The notes: a model not told the origin generated them from the letters alone. Numbered from the stretch's first letter, positions 41,410 to 49,745 are shown. The stretch is 64,000 bases of DNA from Trachythela sp. YZ-2020 (GCA_016169945.1 JADLSH010000231.1:1550001-1614000), one strand, 5' to 3'. Numbers and translations: made by a program.

Positions 41410-42001
41410 AATTATTTATTATGTTATGTGATCTGGGAAATCTAAGGTTGATCTCTAACCTTGCGTATTTGTTTTCTTTAAGAGCTTTTCGTAGTGCGTC
41501 TTGTTCTTGTTTTGAGATGTCTAAGAACTCATCTGTGATGGTTTTCCAAGCGAGAGCGCTGGGTGTGTCAAACACTACGAGCTTGGCTATGTTTTCACGA
41601 TAAGCCGGTGTGATTGCCGTTAATTTTTGCGTGACGACTATCGTGCTTAGATTGTAATGTCTGGCAGAGAAAGCTAAGTTAACTAGCTCGGATGTTCTTG
41701 TCTTAACTGACTTAGAACTTGCACAGTCGTCTAAGATTATCAACGAGTTAGTTCCTTTGAATGTATTCGATATGTATTTTAAAAATGTGTCGACTTGGTC
41801 TTGGTCACATTGTATCGTGTAAAAACCAGGCGAGTTTTTGTAAGGCCAGTCTTGGTAAGTCTGGTTGTACTCAAACGTTGGGCATATTAAAAATATGTAT
41901 TGGAAGTGACCGCGGTACTCGTTAACCAACATGTTTAACAGATAGTATGTCTTACCACACTCTGTCGAACCTGTTATTAACATGTTAAATGGTGTTTTCA
42001 T
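41402..42001 (-). CDS. A32-like (FtsK/HerA) genome-packaging ATPase
   Basis: At 199 residues it has the compact form typical of Polinton ATPases. Walker A is GSTECGKTYY near residue 11, Walker B is SLIILDDC near residue 88. A sensor-like segment STIVVTQKL follows. It is expected to pump the element DNA into capsids. The ATG lies in GAATAAAAATG and the end overlaps the next gene by eight bases. The second Polinton in the window encodes a homologue at 50031-50630. Confidence 0.93.
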   Translation of the reverse strand: MKTPFNMLITGSTECGKTYYLLNMLVNEYRGHFQYIFLICPTFEYNQTYQDWPYKNSPGFYTIQCDQDQVDTFLKYISNTFKGTNSLIILDDCASSKSVKTRTSELVNLAFSARHYNLSTIVVTQKLTAITPAYRENIAKLVVFDTPSALAWKTITDEFLDISKQEQDALRKALKENKYARLEINLRFPRSHNIINNYG

Positions 42002-42022
42002 TTTTATTCTCTCTTTAGTTTT

Positions 42023-42475
42023 TTACCCGCTAACCTTTGTAAAAACCATGACTGGGTCTAAGACATCGTAAAGAAGGTAAGAGTAGTCATCGCCAAAGTA
42101 ATTTGTGTAAGATTTTAGTTCGACTGTCGCTCCTTTTGCAATTGTGATAATACCTTCCATGTAAATTTGATGTATAAATTTTGAACCGTATATGGAACCC
42201 TTTGTCACAACTTTAAACTGTGGTTTAATAACATTTTCTATATAGACACATGTGTCCAGGTCTGCGTAGTCGGCGTCGTCTGAAGAGAACCAACCTGTGG
42301 TTTTAGTAATGTTTGGACTACCAGATTCGAAATAAGTCGGTATCAAAGTTAGTTTGTATTTAACTATGTAATCTCCAGCGGTGGTTATTATTATCTTCGT
42401 GATTAGGTTGTTATTTCTAGTACAAAATAGATTATCTTTTGCAGAGTGAGTGCTTACCTGGATTAGAGTGATAAG
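42023..42475 (-). CDS. Beta-rich head frame of the collagen-like fibre (no own ATG)
   Basis: A frame open for about 150 codons begins at 42475, overlapping the end of the collagen frame, and contains no ATG near its start. Its content is all-beta (NNLITKIIITTAGDYIVKYK, YGSKFIHQIYMEGIITIAKG, ending VMVFTKVSG). This resembles the compact trimeric heads (C1q/TNF-like or viral fibre knobs) that follow collagen stalks. A one-base difference in the short A-run near 42440 would put it in frame with the stalk. It may be a mutation, an assembly error or a recoding site. Confidence 0.65.
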   Translation of the reverse strand, partial: LITLIQVSTHSAKDNLFCTRNNNLITKIIITTAGDYIVKYKLTLIPTYFESGSPNITKTTGWFSSDDADYADLDTCVYIENVIKPQFKVVTKGSIYGSKFIHQIYMEGIITIAKGATVELKSYTNYFGDDYSYLLYDVLDPVMVFTKVSG

Positions 42476-43142
42476 TTAACAAAAAATTATTAGAACCAGC
42501 GGGACCTGTGCTGCCAGCGGGACCAGTTTGCCCAGTTAGTCCAGTCGGTCCACGATGGCCAGCGTCACCTTTGTCACCTTTGTTACCTTTTTGGCCACGA
42601 GAACCAGAGTTACCCTGAGCACCAAGGTTACCGGTAGCACCTTTTGAACCTTCTAAGCCAGTAAAACCTCTTGGACCAATATTACCTTTGTCACCTTTAT
42701 CACCTTGGTCACCTTTTGGACCATCAGTTCCTCTAATGGCTGGCGGACCTTGTATTCCAGTATCACCTTTAATACCATGTAAACCCTGATAACCTCGTGG
42801 ACCTTCTAAGCCAGTAACTCCTTGTTGGCCAGTATTTCCAGTTAGTCCATGCGGACCTTGTCTTCCTTGAGGACCAGTGCTTCCAGTGTCACCTTTGGGA
42901 CCAACTGTGGTGTCACCTTTTGGACCAGTTGGACCAACTGAGGAGTCACCTTTTGGACCAGTTGGACCAGTTGGACCAACTATGGAGTCACCTTTATGAC
43001 CTTTTAGACCACGAGGACCAGGATTACCAATCTCACCTTGTATGCCATCGGGACCTTGCGGTCCTTGCGGACCAGTTGGTCCTTGTTGACCACCGATTGT
43101 TGTGTATCGGTTATCTTTTGTGTATCCAAATGCTAATGCCAT
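42432..43142 (-). CDS. Collagen-like stalk of a candidate fibre, 236 aa
   Basis: A short N-terminal tail (MALAFGYTKDNRYTTIGG) is followed by about 60 Gly-X-Y triplets (QQGPTGPQGPQGPDG and so on), with many GDK and GPK triplets. The frame ends soon after the last triplet, at SLCKR. No signal peptide is seen, so it is not a typical secreted host collagen. Context within a virus-like element suggests a trimeric fibre. The tail shares its first residues with the neighbouring protein at 43190-43756. The ATG lies downstream of AAATAAA. Confidence 0.88.
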   Translation of the reverse strand: MALAFGYTKDNRYTTIGGQQGPTGPQGPQGPDGIQGEIGNPGPRGLKGHKGDSIVGPTGPTGPKGDSSVGPTGPKGDTTVGPKGDTGSTGPQGRQGPHGLTGNTGQQGVTGLEGPRGYQGLHGIKGDTGIQGPPAIRGTDGPKGDQGDKGDKGNIGPRGFTGLEGSKGATGNLGAQGNSGSRGQKGNKGDKGDAGHRGPTGLTGQTGPAGSTGPAGSNNFLLTYHSNPGKHSLCKR

Positions 43143-43151
43143 GTGTATTTA

Positions 43152-43178
43152 TTTCATAACTTACAAAAAGTTATGGAA
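43152..43178. terminator. Hairpin between two tail-motif genes
   Basis: TTTCATAACTT and AAGTTATGGAAA pair across a short loop, in the spacer between the 188-aa gene (ends 43190) and the fibre gene (starts 43142), both on minus. Confidence 0.55.
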
Positions 43179-43189
43179 ATTTAATACAT

Positions 43190-43756
43190 CTATGTTTGAC
43201 TCGTGGGTACCAAAAAGGTGCCATTAAAAAGATTGTTTGACTCGATAGTGTAAGTTGTTACATGAAGAGTTGACTCGTTACCACCTGTTTCATCAGAAAG
43301 TTGTTTAAATTTTACAGTCATAAGTTTCATGGTTTTATACTCGGGGACAACTTCTGGAATACTAAAATTTTCATCCAATATGAAGTAGTTTGTACCCGGA
43401 ATCTGTTTAGTTGCTAAATTTATTTCTTTTAGATCCCTCGTTATTCTTGTACCATCTGACATTATGCAGTATAAAGAATATAATATTCTCATTGGAGTTG
43501 TAATATCAGCGTCGTCGTCCATGAGGTGAGCTCTTAGAGCTATCCCCGAGTTTTCCGAAAAATTGTTACACCAGATGTACATTGGTCCAAAGTTTCTCAT
43601 TCTGTCCACAGGTCCGCGCCATATATCTTTAGCCAAGCTATCATAAGCCCCACGGAAATCACTAGTCGTTAGAAAGTACAATGGTTCTGCTCTAAGAGGT
43701 TTTTGGTTGTGGATGAAGTTTGGTTCATCGTTTGAGTATCCAAATCTAAGTGACAT
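43190..43756 (-). CDS. Candidate second capsid-attached protein, 188 aa
   Basis: The N-terminus MSLRFGYSNDEPN matches the fibre tail MALAFGYTKDNRY. The rest is beta-rich and unrelated to collagen (YFLTTSDFRGAYDSL, MKLMTVKFKQLSDETGG, STLHVTTYTIESNNLF). A short tail shared by two different bodies suggests both dock on the same capsid site, as adenovirus fibres dock on the penton. This is inference. The start follows ATAAATAAAATACAC. Confidence 0.8.
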   Translation of the reverse strand: MSLRFGYSNDEPNFIHNQKPLRAEPLYFLTTSDFRGAYDSLAKDIWRGPVDRMRNFGPMYIWCNNFSENSGIALRAHLMDDDADITTPMRILYSLYCIMSDGTRITRDLKEINLATKQIPGTNYFILDENFSIPEVVPEYKTMKLMTVKFKQLSDETGGNESTLHVTTYTIESNNLFNGTFLVPTSQT

Positions 43757-43780
43757 GTGTATTTTATTTATACTTATTAT

Positions 43781-44533
43781 TTATAACTCGTTATTGTTTC
43801 TTGGTTTAACATACGCTTTGACCTTACCTAAAGATGTGGACGCTATGATTAACATCGGTAGGTTATCTAGTAAGTGTACACTTATTTTTGTTGACACGCT
43901 AGCGAGTTTACTAATCTTGTTTATGTTACCTGCGTTAAAAACCCCGGTTGCGCTTACTTCGTCCAATTCGTGGAATCCCAGTTTAACGGTCTTCTCGACA
44001 TCATCGCTTATCGAAGCTGTGAGTCTAAGTCCAAATAAGTTTATCACCTCGATAGTTATGTGTTGATCGATAAGACTTAGGTCCTTACATGCTTTAAAAA
44101 ACTCGCATGTGTTTACCAGCACACCTTGAGTCTCGTAATAAGTTGGTTGTGTTTCTATCTCGTACCACTGGCTTGTTAAAGTGTTAAGAGTTGTGTTTGT
44201 TGTATTTAAACTTTTGTTACATCTGGTAAGGATTTTAAGTTCTTTGTCCTCATAACTTAACTCTATAATTTTTGACTTTGTTATGTGTCTAAGTAGGGAT
44301 GCTAGTTGCGTTGTGTTTATCACGATCAAAGATTCACCGGTACTTCGAAACATGTTGAACATGTTGTGTTTAAACATCATGTTTATCATTATTTTCGAAG
44401 AATCTGGGACACAACTAGTGACATTAATTCCTTGTCCTGTGACTTTTATGCATCCTTTGTAACTAACCATGCTTATTATTTCTGCGATGGTTTTTAAAGT
44501 AAATCCCTCGTCTGTTATACATTTAAAACTCAT
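43781..44533 (-). CDS. PCNA-like sliding clamp, 250 aa
   Basis: The length and pattern of a PCNA subunit are visible. The N-terminal strand-helix is MSFKCITDEGFTLKTIAEII. An INTTQLASLLRHI segment aligns with the usual helix after strand four. A beta-rich second half begins near TQGVLVNTCEFF and ends with LPMLIIASTSLGKVKAYVKPR, the position of the PCNA motif ending in APK/R. The start is the ATG at 44533; upstream in-frame codons run into GC-rich repeat. As a trimeric clamp it would hold PolB or other factors on DNA. Alternatives are not obvious; the call rests on pattern only. Confidence 0.72.
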   Translation of the reverse strand: MSFKCITDEGFTLKTIAEIISMVSYKGCIKVTGQGINVTSCVPDSSKIMINMMFKHNMFNMFRSTGESLIVINTTQLASLLRHITKSKIIELSYEDKELKILTRCNKSLNTTNTTLNTLTSQWYEIETQPTYYETQGVLVNTCEFFKACKDLSLIDQHITIEVINLFGLRLTASISDDVEKTVKLGFHELDEVSATGVFNAGNINKISKLASVSTKISVHLLDNLPMLIIASTSLGKVKAYVKPRNNNEL

Positions 44534-44559
44534 ATGTTCCTTTATGTATTTAGTCGTAG

Positions 44560-44680
44560 ACGAGCGAACGAGCCGACGAGCGAGAGCGAAGTGAGCGGCG
44601 CACTTGCGTGCGGTCAAAAAGCTTGTCTTTAATTCGTTGAGTTCTTGGGTGCCCGCTGCGGGTACCCAAGAATTCATCAT
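44560..44680. repeat. GC-rich GAGCGA repeat and inner hairpin of the right end
   Basis: A run of CGAGCGAACGAGCCGACGAGC (44573-44593) with GCACTTGCGTGC is followed at 44644-44671 by CTTGGGTGCCCGCTGCGGG plus TACCCAAG, a near-perfect 27-base hairpin. It lies between the clamp start and the right terminal repeat. Confidence 0.65.
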
Positions 44681-44902
44681 ACTTTCTTGTTGCGTAATAT
44701 TTTTGTGAAATGTTGCGTAATATATTTTGAAAATGTTGCGTAATATATTTGGTGAAATGTTGCGTAATATTTTTTAGAAGGGGTGACACTATACGTCACT
44801 TTTTTTTTGAATAATTATACGTCACTTTTTGACGTCAGAGGAATCGGGTGGTTTATTTGACCTTGGCGTAAAAAGTGACGTATAGTGGTATACATTACTA
44901 CT
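44681..44902 (-). repeat. Right terminal inverted repeat
   Basis: It is the reverse complement of 24501-24723, with a handful of mismatches. TGACGTCA lies at 44830-44837 and four TTGCGTAATA units at about 44690-44772. The tip reads CATTACTACT followed by the CACGTA duplication at 44903-44908. Confidence 0.95.
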
Positions 44903-45838
44903 CACGTATCGTGTTATGCGCCTGAGAGTGTCCTCCATAAGGAGGTCACAGGGAACATGGTCTGCACAATAAAATGTCACCTCTGCCCGAGTTAAACCAT
45001 GATTCGTGGCTAAATCGCGAGTCTTGGCCAAACGAGTATCTTTTTGGCATACCCAGTCTTTCCAATGCTGCCCAACGGTTTCTCGTACGCTCTTACTCTC
45101 CAACATCTGCACCATTTTGTTGTAAATTTTACAACGGGTTGTCAAACCGTCCACTGTTTCCATGTACGTAAGGCAGTTGTTTCCGACTTGGTCACTCTTG
45201 TCTAGAATTGTTCTGCCCGCATCCGTTGTACATCCTTGCATACGAAACCCTTCGTTTGTCGTCAGGTGGTGGATAAGTTCGTCTTTGTCAAAGCTGCCGG
45301 AGTAATCCATGGTTACGTCGATATCTTTTAGGAAGATATTCCTAATCCTGTACTCGTCGGTCCGTAGTAACTCGAGAACATTGGAGTATTCCTCGTCTGC
45401 ACAGGCGATCTAAAATTGCTGCACGTAGTAGACAGTTTCGTCATTCTCTTTCTATGCGAGCCTCCCACACACTTTGTCCAATTCGTCTGCTTGCGGTTGT
45501 TCCTTTAACGGTGACAAGGCGACGGCTTTGACTTCGCATTTACCAAATCCAAAACGAGTTAGCATATCTGGAATATGTTTATTGACATGACCGACTTCCG
45601 TGTAGGTTTTCTTAGGCGTCACAAAATAATCTGGAACGTAGACATAGAACAAAAAGTTGTCCACGAACTTGTCACTGCATGGCGAGAAACCAACACCATC
45701 CTGCTTTCCATACTTGTTAAAGTTAACAGCGCCAGTTCTGTTCAGCGAGCTTTCTTTAGCAATTTTCTCCAAAACCACATTACTCTTGTTGGATCGACCA
45801 AGAATAGCACGACGAGAAAAAAGACCAAGAGCTTGCAT
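44903..45838 (-). pseudogene. N-terminal half of a large replication-initiator-like gene, interrupted
   Basis: Reading starts at an ATG (45838, MQALGLFSRRAILG). After two in-frame stops near 45410-45450 it continues in the same frame: KDIDVTMDYSGSFDKDELIH, LTYMETVDGLTTRCKIYNKM, and NHGLTRAEVTFYC, until the CACGTA site. The DVTxD, KIYNK and RAEVTF elements recall the order seen in rolling-circle initiator proteins of the Rep_trans type, but similarity is faint. The gene resumes at 24500. It is the main gene of the old element and is dead. Confidence 0.6.
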
Positions 45839-46181
45839 ATTACCAAGATGACTTGTAGATTTTAAGAGAGATGTTCACAGCACAAAGTTGTAACACATAA
45901 TGAGAAAAAAAAATGCGAAGGGTGCTTTATATAACGCATTTTTGCAAGCTAATCACTTTTGGTCATGACGTCACTGCTCCCAAACAATAGCGGAGCGTGA
46001 CAAGCCCGGGCTTGCCCAGGTTAGGACGCCTGGTCAGCAATCGGGCCATCGGGCCCTATAGTGCCATTTAAGGCCAAACCGGACCTAAGCGGCCTAATAA
46101 AATATCTAACACAAGAAAAAATGAGCCAATTATTGTTAGGAATTCGTTGAGCAAACATCTAAGTATTGCAAACTTCTAAGT

Positions 46182-46526
46182 ATGGGTCGCACGCGTAGGA
46201 ACTGTCCTGTGTTTGGCTGTGGTAGTACAAATCTAGCAAGGTTAGCAAATCATCTCGATCAAGTCCACGGTATGGGCACAGAGAAACGCAAGAAATGGTT
46301 AAAGTGGAGTAAGATAGGAACATGTGTACCTCGACACAGCGAAGAACCAGAGGAATTCAATATGGAGGAGAGTCTGGAAAATCTATTTAAGCGACAAGAA
46401 GAGATGGAGAGAAACTTTAATGTTTACTTACGCAATACAGAATTAAAGCATGTGCAGTCTAGTAAACGAAGAACTTCTAAATCGGGGGAAACGAAGAAAG
46501 AACATAAGGAATGGTTAACATTTTAA
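46182..46526 (+). CDS. Zinc-finger protein of the old TIR element, 114 aa
   Basis: A C2H2-like finger CPVFGCGSTNLARLANHLDQVH is followed by a basic stretch and a coiled, charged tail (ENLFKRQEEMERNF). The ATG and frame are intact even though the neighbouring large gene is dead. It is divergent from that gene; the 340-bp spacer has a CCCGGGCTTG hairpin near 46002 and a TGACGTCA at about 45965. It resembles the zinc-finger gene at 49746 of the second Polinton in size, start (M-x-RTR) and finger. Confidence 0.7.
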   Translation: MGRTRRNCPVFGCGSTNLARLANHLDQVHGMGTEKRKKWLKWSKIGTCVPRHSEEPEEFNMEESLENLFKRQEEMERNFNVYLRNTELKHVQSSKRRTSKSGETKKEHKEWLTF

Positions 46527-46554
46527 TTTGTGTGCGCGGACAGGATTACGAAAA

Positions 46555-46810
46555 GCTGCCTCTGTTGCCTCGGAACAGTTTACAAAATAAAACGATCGAA
46601 ACTAGAAAACAGTGTAAAAGCTGGACAATATGTCTAATAACCTTATATTTGTGTAAATAATTGTTATACTTTAAAAAATATATTGTTAGAAACATTAATC
46701 CCTGTGTTAATTTATGCGCGCGTCCAACCAAAGCGGTGTCCTAGCAACAATATTTTGCTCTAAAATCAGTACGATTTCGCATTCGCCATACCCCCTTTTT
46801 CGCCCTTTTG
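46555..46810 (-). repeat. Right inverted terminal region of the old TIR element
   Basis: It is the reverse complement of about 22707-22960. It begins with a short coding remnant on plus (KRSKLENSVKAGQYV then stop near 46637) and ends CGCCCTTTTG. The next base begins Polinton PolB sequence. Confidence 0.75.
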
Positions 46811-49527
46811 AAAGCTCACCCGTTGGGAAAATTACAGGAGAAATTGATGGAATACATGATGGAACTACCAGTCCTTGGCTTCAACTCGGGAAAGTATGAT
46901 ATCAACGCCGCTAAGAACCCCTTCTTCTCACATCTGGTCAAACATGAGTCTGTCAAATTTGTGATAAAGAGAAACAATAATCATATGTGCTTGAAAATAT
47001 TGCACTTAAAGTTTCTCGATATCACAAAACTACTTGGCTCCTGGTTTCAATTACGAACAGTTTCTGAAAGCGTACGAGTGTTCACAGGCGAAATGCTATT
47101 TCCCGTACGAGTGGGTCGACTCAATCGATAAACTGAACTTTCCAAGTTTACCACCACCACAGCAAGCATTCCATTCAACGTTATCCAACACAGACATAAC
47201 AAACGAACAGTATGATTATTGTCAGCGCGTATGGGATGAGAACAGTATGACAAGTTTCCGCGATTTCCTCGTGTGGTACAACAACCGCGATGTAGTGCCT
47301 TTCCTTGAAGCGATTGATAAAATGAGTGATTTTTGGAAAGAAAGAGATATAGATATGTTTAAAGACGGTGTCAGTGTGCCTGGCCTCACAATGAAATATC
47401 TGTTTTCAAACGTTCCCAATACCTATTTCTCGTTATTCTCGGAGAAAGACAAAGATCTCTATTATACGATGAAAGACAACAATTAATGTCGGCGGACCGA
47501 GCATTATTTTCAACAGATACCATGAAAAGGATAAGACAAACATTCGTAATGTCGAGATGTGTGCGAAAGGACAAGACCCGAAACCGTGCAAAATGGTGGT
47601 CGATACGACGCGAACGCTCTCTATCTGTCGGCGATAATGCAACGTGTGCCAACGGGGCAATATACCAGGCGTCTGGAGGAGGATGGATTCAAGAATCGGT
47701 TTAGTGGTAAGATGGCTGTCGAATGGTTGGAATGGGAAGCATATCAACGAGGAGTCTCAATCAGACACGTGCGAGTACAACAACACAGAGAAACGCATTG
47801 GTCCACGCCGCTTACCTGTCGATGGTTTCAACGCCGAAACACAAATCGTGTTTCAGTTTCAAGGTAAAATATAAGTGTAGTTGATTTTTCGTAGGATTAG
47901 CTTAATTGCGTGGGCCTAGATTTTAATTGCGTAGGATTAGCTTAATTGATTTATTGTAGTTGCGTGGGATGTACTCAATTTGTACTTTTTAATGCTTAAT
48001 TGTTTTTTAGCAGTTGCGTGGGATGTCCAACATTCATTTTTTGTGGGAAGTGGTTATGCCTTACTTAAATTCATATTTGTAGGTTTGTAATTTTCTGTAT
48101 TTTTCTTATTAGGTTGTTGGTGGCATGGTCATGATTGCCATCTCAACGAAGAACAACGCGGGAAAAACTCATGAAAGAGTTACTTGCCGAGACTAGAAAA
48201 AAACAGCGCATATATCCGTAAGCAGGGTTTCAATCTCGTCGAGTGTTGGGAATGTGAGTGGCGTGAGATGAAAAAGACCAACAAAGACCTCCAACGCTTC
48301 ATCGCGACACGACTTCGCAGACCCTTAGACAAAATTAAAACGATGACCATGGATAGTATTGTGACTGCTGTGAAGAGTGAGACGTTGTTCGGGTGTGTTG
48401 AGTGCGACATCCACGTTCCTGATCATTTGAAAGAAAAGTTTTCCGAAATGTGTCCCATCTTTAAGAACACTGAAATCAGTCGAGAAAATATTGGTGACTA
48501 CATGAAGACCTATGCTGAACAGAACAAAATCACGAATCGACCAAGACGGAGTTTAATCGGTAGTATGATTGGTGAGAAGATCCTGTTGGCAACCCCTCTG
48601 TTAAAGTGGTACCTAGAACACGGTCTCGAAGTCACACATGTCTACCAGGTGATTGAATATACCCCTAAGCCGTGTTTCAAATCTTTCGGTGATGCTGTGT
48701 CGGATGCCCGTCGTGCTGGCGATGCAGACCCCTCCAAAGCCATCATCGCAGACACAATGAAACTCGTTGGCACCTCATCATACGGTAAGACCATCACCAA
48801 CAAAGACCGACATCGTCAAGTGAAATTCTGTGACGACGACGAAGTCTCAGATTTAATCAACTCACCTTTCTTTCGTGAACTCAACCCGATTAATGAAGAC
48901 ACATATGAAGTACAAAGCAGTAAGAAGAAAATCAAGTTGGATCTTCCTCTTCAAGTAGGATTCATCGTGTACCAATACGCAAAATTACGCATGCTTGAAT
49001 TTTACTATGATTTCTTAGATAAATATATTGATAAGTGTGATTTTGAGTTTTGTGAGATGGACACTGACTCAGCATACATTGCTATAAGTAGTGAAAACAT
49101 TGATAGTTTAATTAAGCCAGCCATGTTGGAGGAGTACGAGGAGGATAAGTGTAACTGGTTTCCGCGTATGGACACCATAGAACATGCACGTTATGATAAG
49201 AGAACACCAGGGCTCTTTAAAGTAGAATGGGAAGGAGATGGAATTGTGAGCTTGTGTAGTAAAACGTATTATTTATTATATTGTTTTGGGAGTGGTAAAG
49301 ATAAATTTAGTTGCAAGGGGGTAAATAAGAAAAATAATGTAATTAATAAAGAGATGTATTTAGATGTAATTTTAACTAAACGTAGTGGATCAGGTGTAAA
49401 TAGGGATTTTAGGGTTTTAGATAACAAAATGTTAACATATGTTCAAGAGAAGAACGCTTTTAGTTACTTTTATCCAAAACGCAAAGTTTTGGAGGACGGT
49501 GTTTCCACTATTCCTTTAGATATTTAA
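46811..49527 (+). pseudogene. Polinton PolB body (exonuclease to C-terminus), broken
   Basis: The block opens with exonuclease-region sequence (LPVLGFNSGKYDIN). It changes frame near 47030 (FNYEQFLKAYECSQ), breaks again near 47486, and continues with motif A YDANALYLSAIMQ near 47610. Motif B region ADTMKLVGTSSYGKT and motif C CEMDTDSAY (about 49050) follow in a long open frame that ends at 49527. An intron with GTAAAA donor and TTATTAG acceptor (47864-48112) separates the two halves; the next exon opens with CWWHGHDC. Several frames are needed, so it is not functional. The N-terminus lies on the other strand at 52031-52895. Confidence 0.9.
47864..48112 (+). other. Spliceosomal-type intron in the second PolB
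   Basis: The reading frame of conserved PolB sequence stops at AAG|GTAAAA and resumes after TTCTTATTAG. The stretch between is T-rich and carries repeated GTTGCGTGGGA and GCGTAGGATTAGC strings. Splicing would keep the frame. This contrasts with the intronless PolB at 25164-29312. Confidence 0.7.
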
Positions 49528-49604
49528 GTGTGTGTAATAATATAAATTCTCAAAACCACATATCTGTTGTCTTTGCATGGGTAGGGAGCACTCCAGCAAT
49601 CTAG

Positions 49605-49710
49605 CGTATCGGGACTCCCGGGACACGAAAAGTCCCGGAAAATTTCTTGAATGTATAAGCGATAACAAGGACTCCCGGGCGATAAAAGTCCCGCCGGGAC
49701 TCCTTTAAAA
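49605..49710. repeat. GGACTCCCGGG hairpin repeats
   Basis: GGACTCCCGGGACACG and AAAGTCCCGGAAA, then GGACTCCCGGGCG and AAAGTCCCGCCGGGACTCC form nested hairpins. The motif is related in sense to the GTCCCG repeats at 18475-19112. Confidence 0.6.
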
Positions 49711-49745
49711 TGTTATACCTGTTCAAAAATGATTCAGTATACACC

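Larger units (their letters stand above)
24501..44902. mobile_element. Apparently complete Polinton/adintovirus-like element, 20,402 bp
   Basis: The element has 222-bp terminal inverted repeats and a perfect 6-bp target duplication. About 20 intronless genes pack it. Core Polinton genes are present: protein-primed PolB, retroviral-type DDE integrase, A32-like packaging ATPase, a double-jelly-roll capsid candidate and a penton candidate. Accessory genes include a PCNA-like clamp, two BRO-N proteins, a collagen-like fibre and Cys-rich proteins. All frames are open except for one break in the fibre, so the insertion looks recent. A maturation protease was not recognised. Genes on both strands are arranged in short runs, with hairpins between convergent pairs. 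Confidence 0.93.
22707..46810. mobile_element. Old TIR element (~3.7 kb) hosting the 20.4-kb insertion
   Basis: The ends at 22707 and 46810 are inverted copies that both read CAAAAGGGCGAAAAAGG inward, then GGTATGGCGAATGCGAAATCGTACTGATTTTAGAGC. With the 20,402-bp insertion and one 6-bp duplication removed, the element is about 3.7 kb. It carries one long minus-strand gene and a plus-strand zinc-finger gene. No convincing target duplication flanks it. On the right it abuts PolB sequence of the second Polinton. Confidence 0.65.

Noticed and set aside
42432..42475. A classical -1 slippery site explaining the fibre frame break
   Set aside because: The T-run just upstream would lead to a stop codon in the -1 frame; the head frame is reached only by a +1 change after that point, so a simple base change near the A-run is more likely.
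42432..43142. The collagen-like gene as a captured host collagen
   Set aside because: No signal peptide or C-propeptide is present, and the N-terminal tail is shared with a neighbouring element gene. An origin by capture long ago remains possible.
46182..46526. Placing the 46182 zinc-finger gene in the second Polinton
   Set aside because: It lies inside the inverted ends of the 3.7-kb element and is divergent from that element's main gene.
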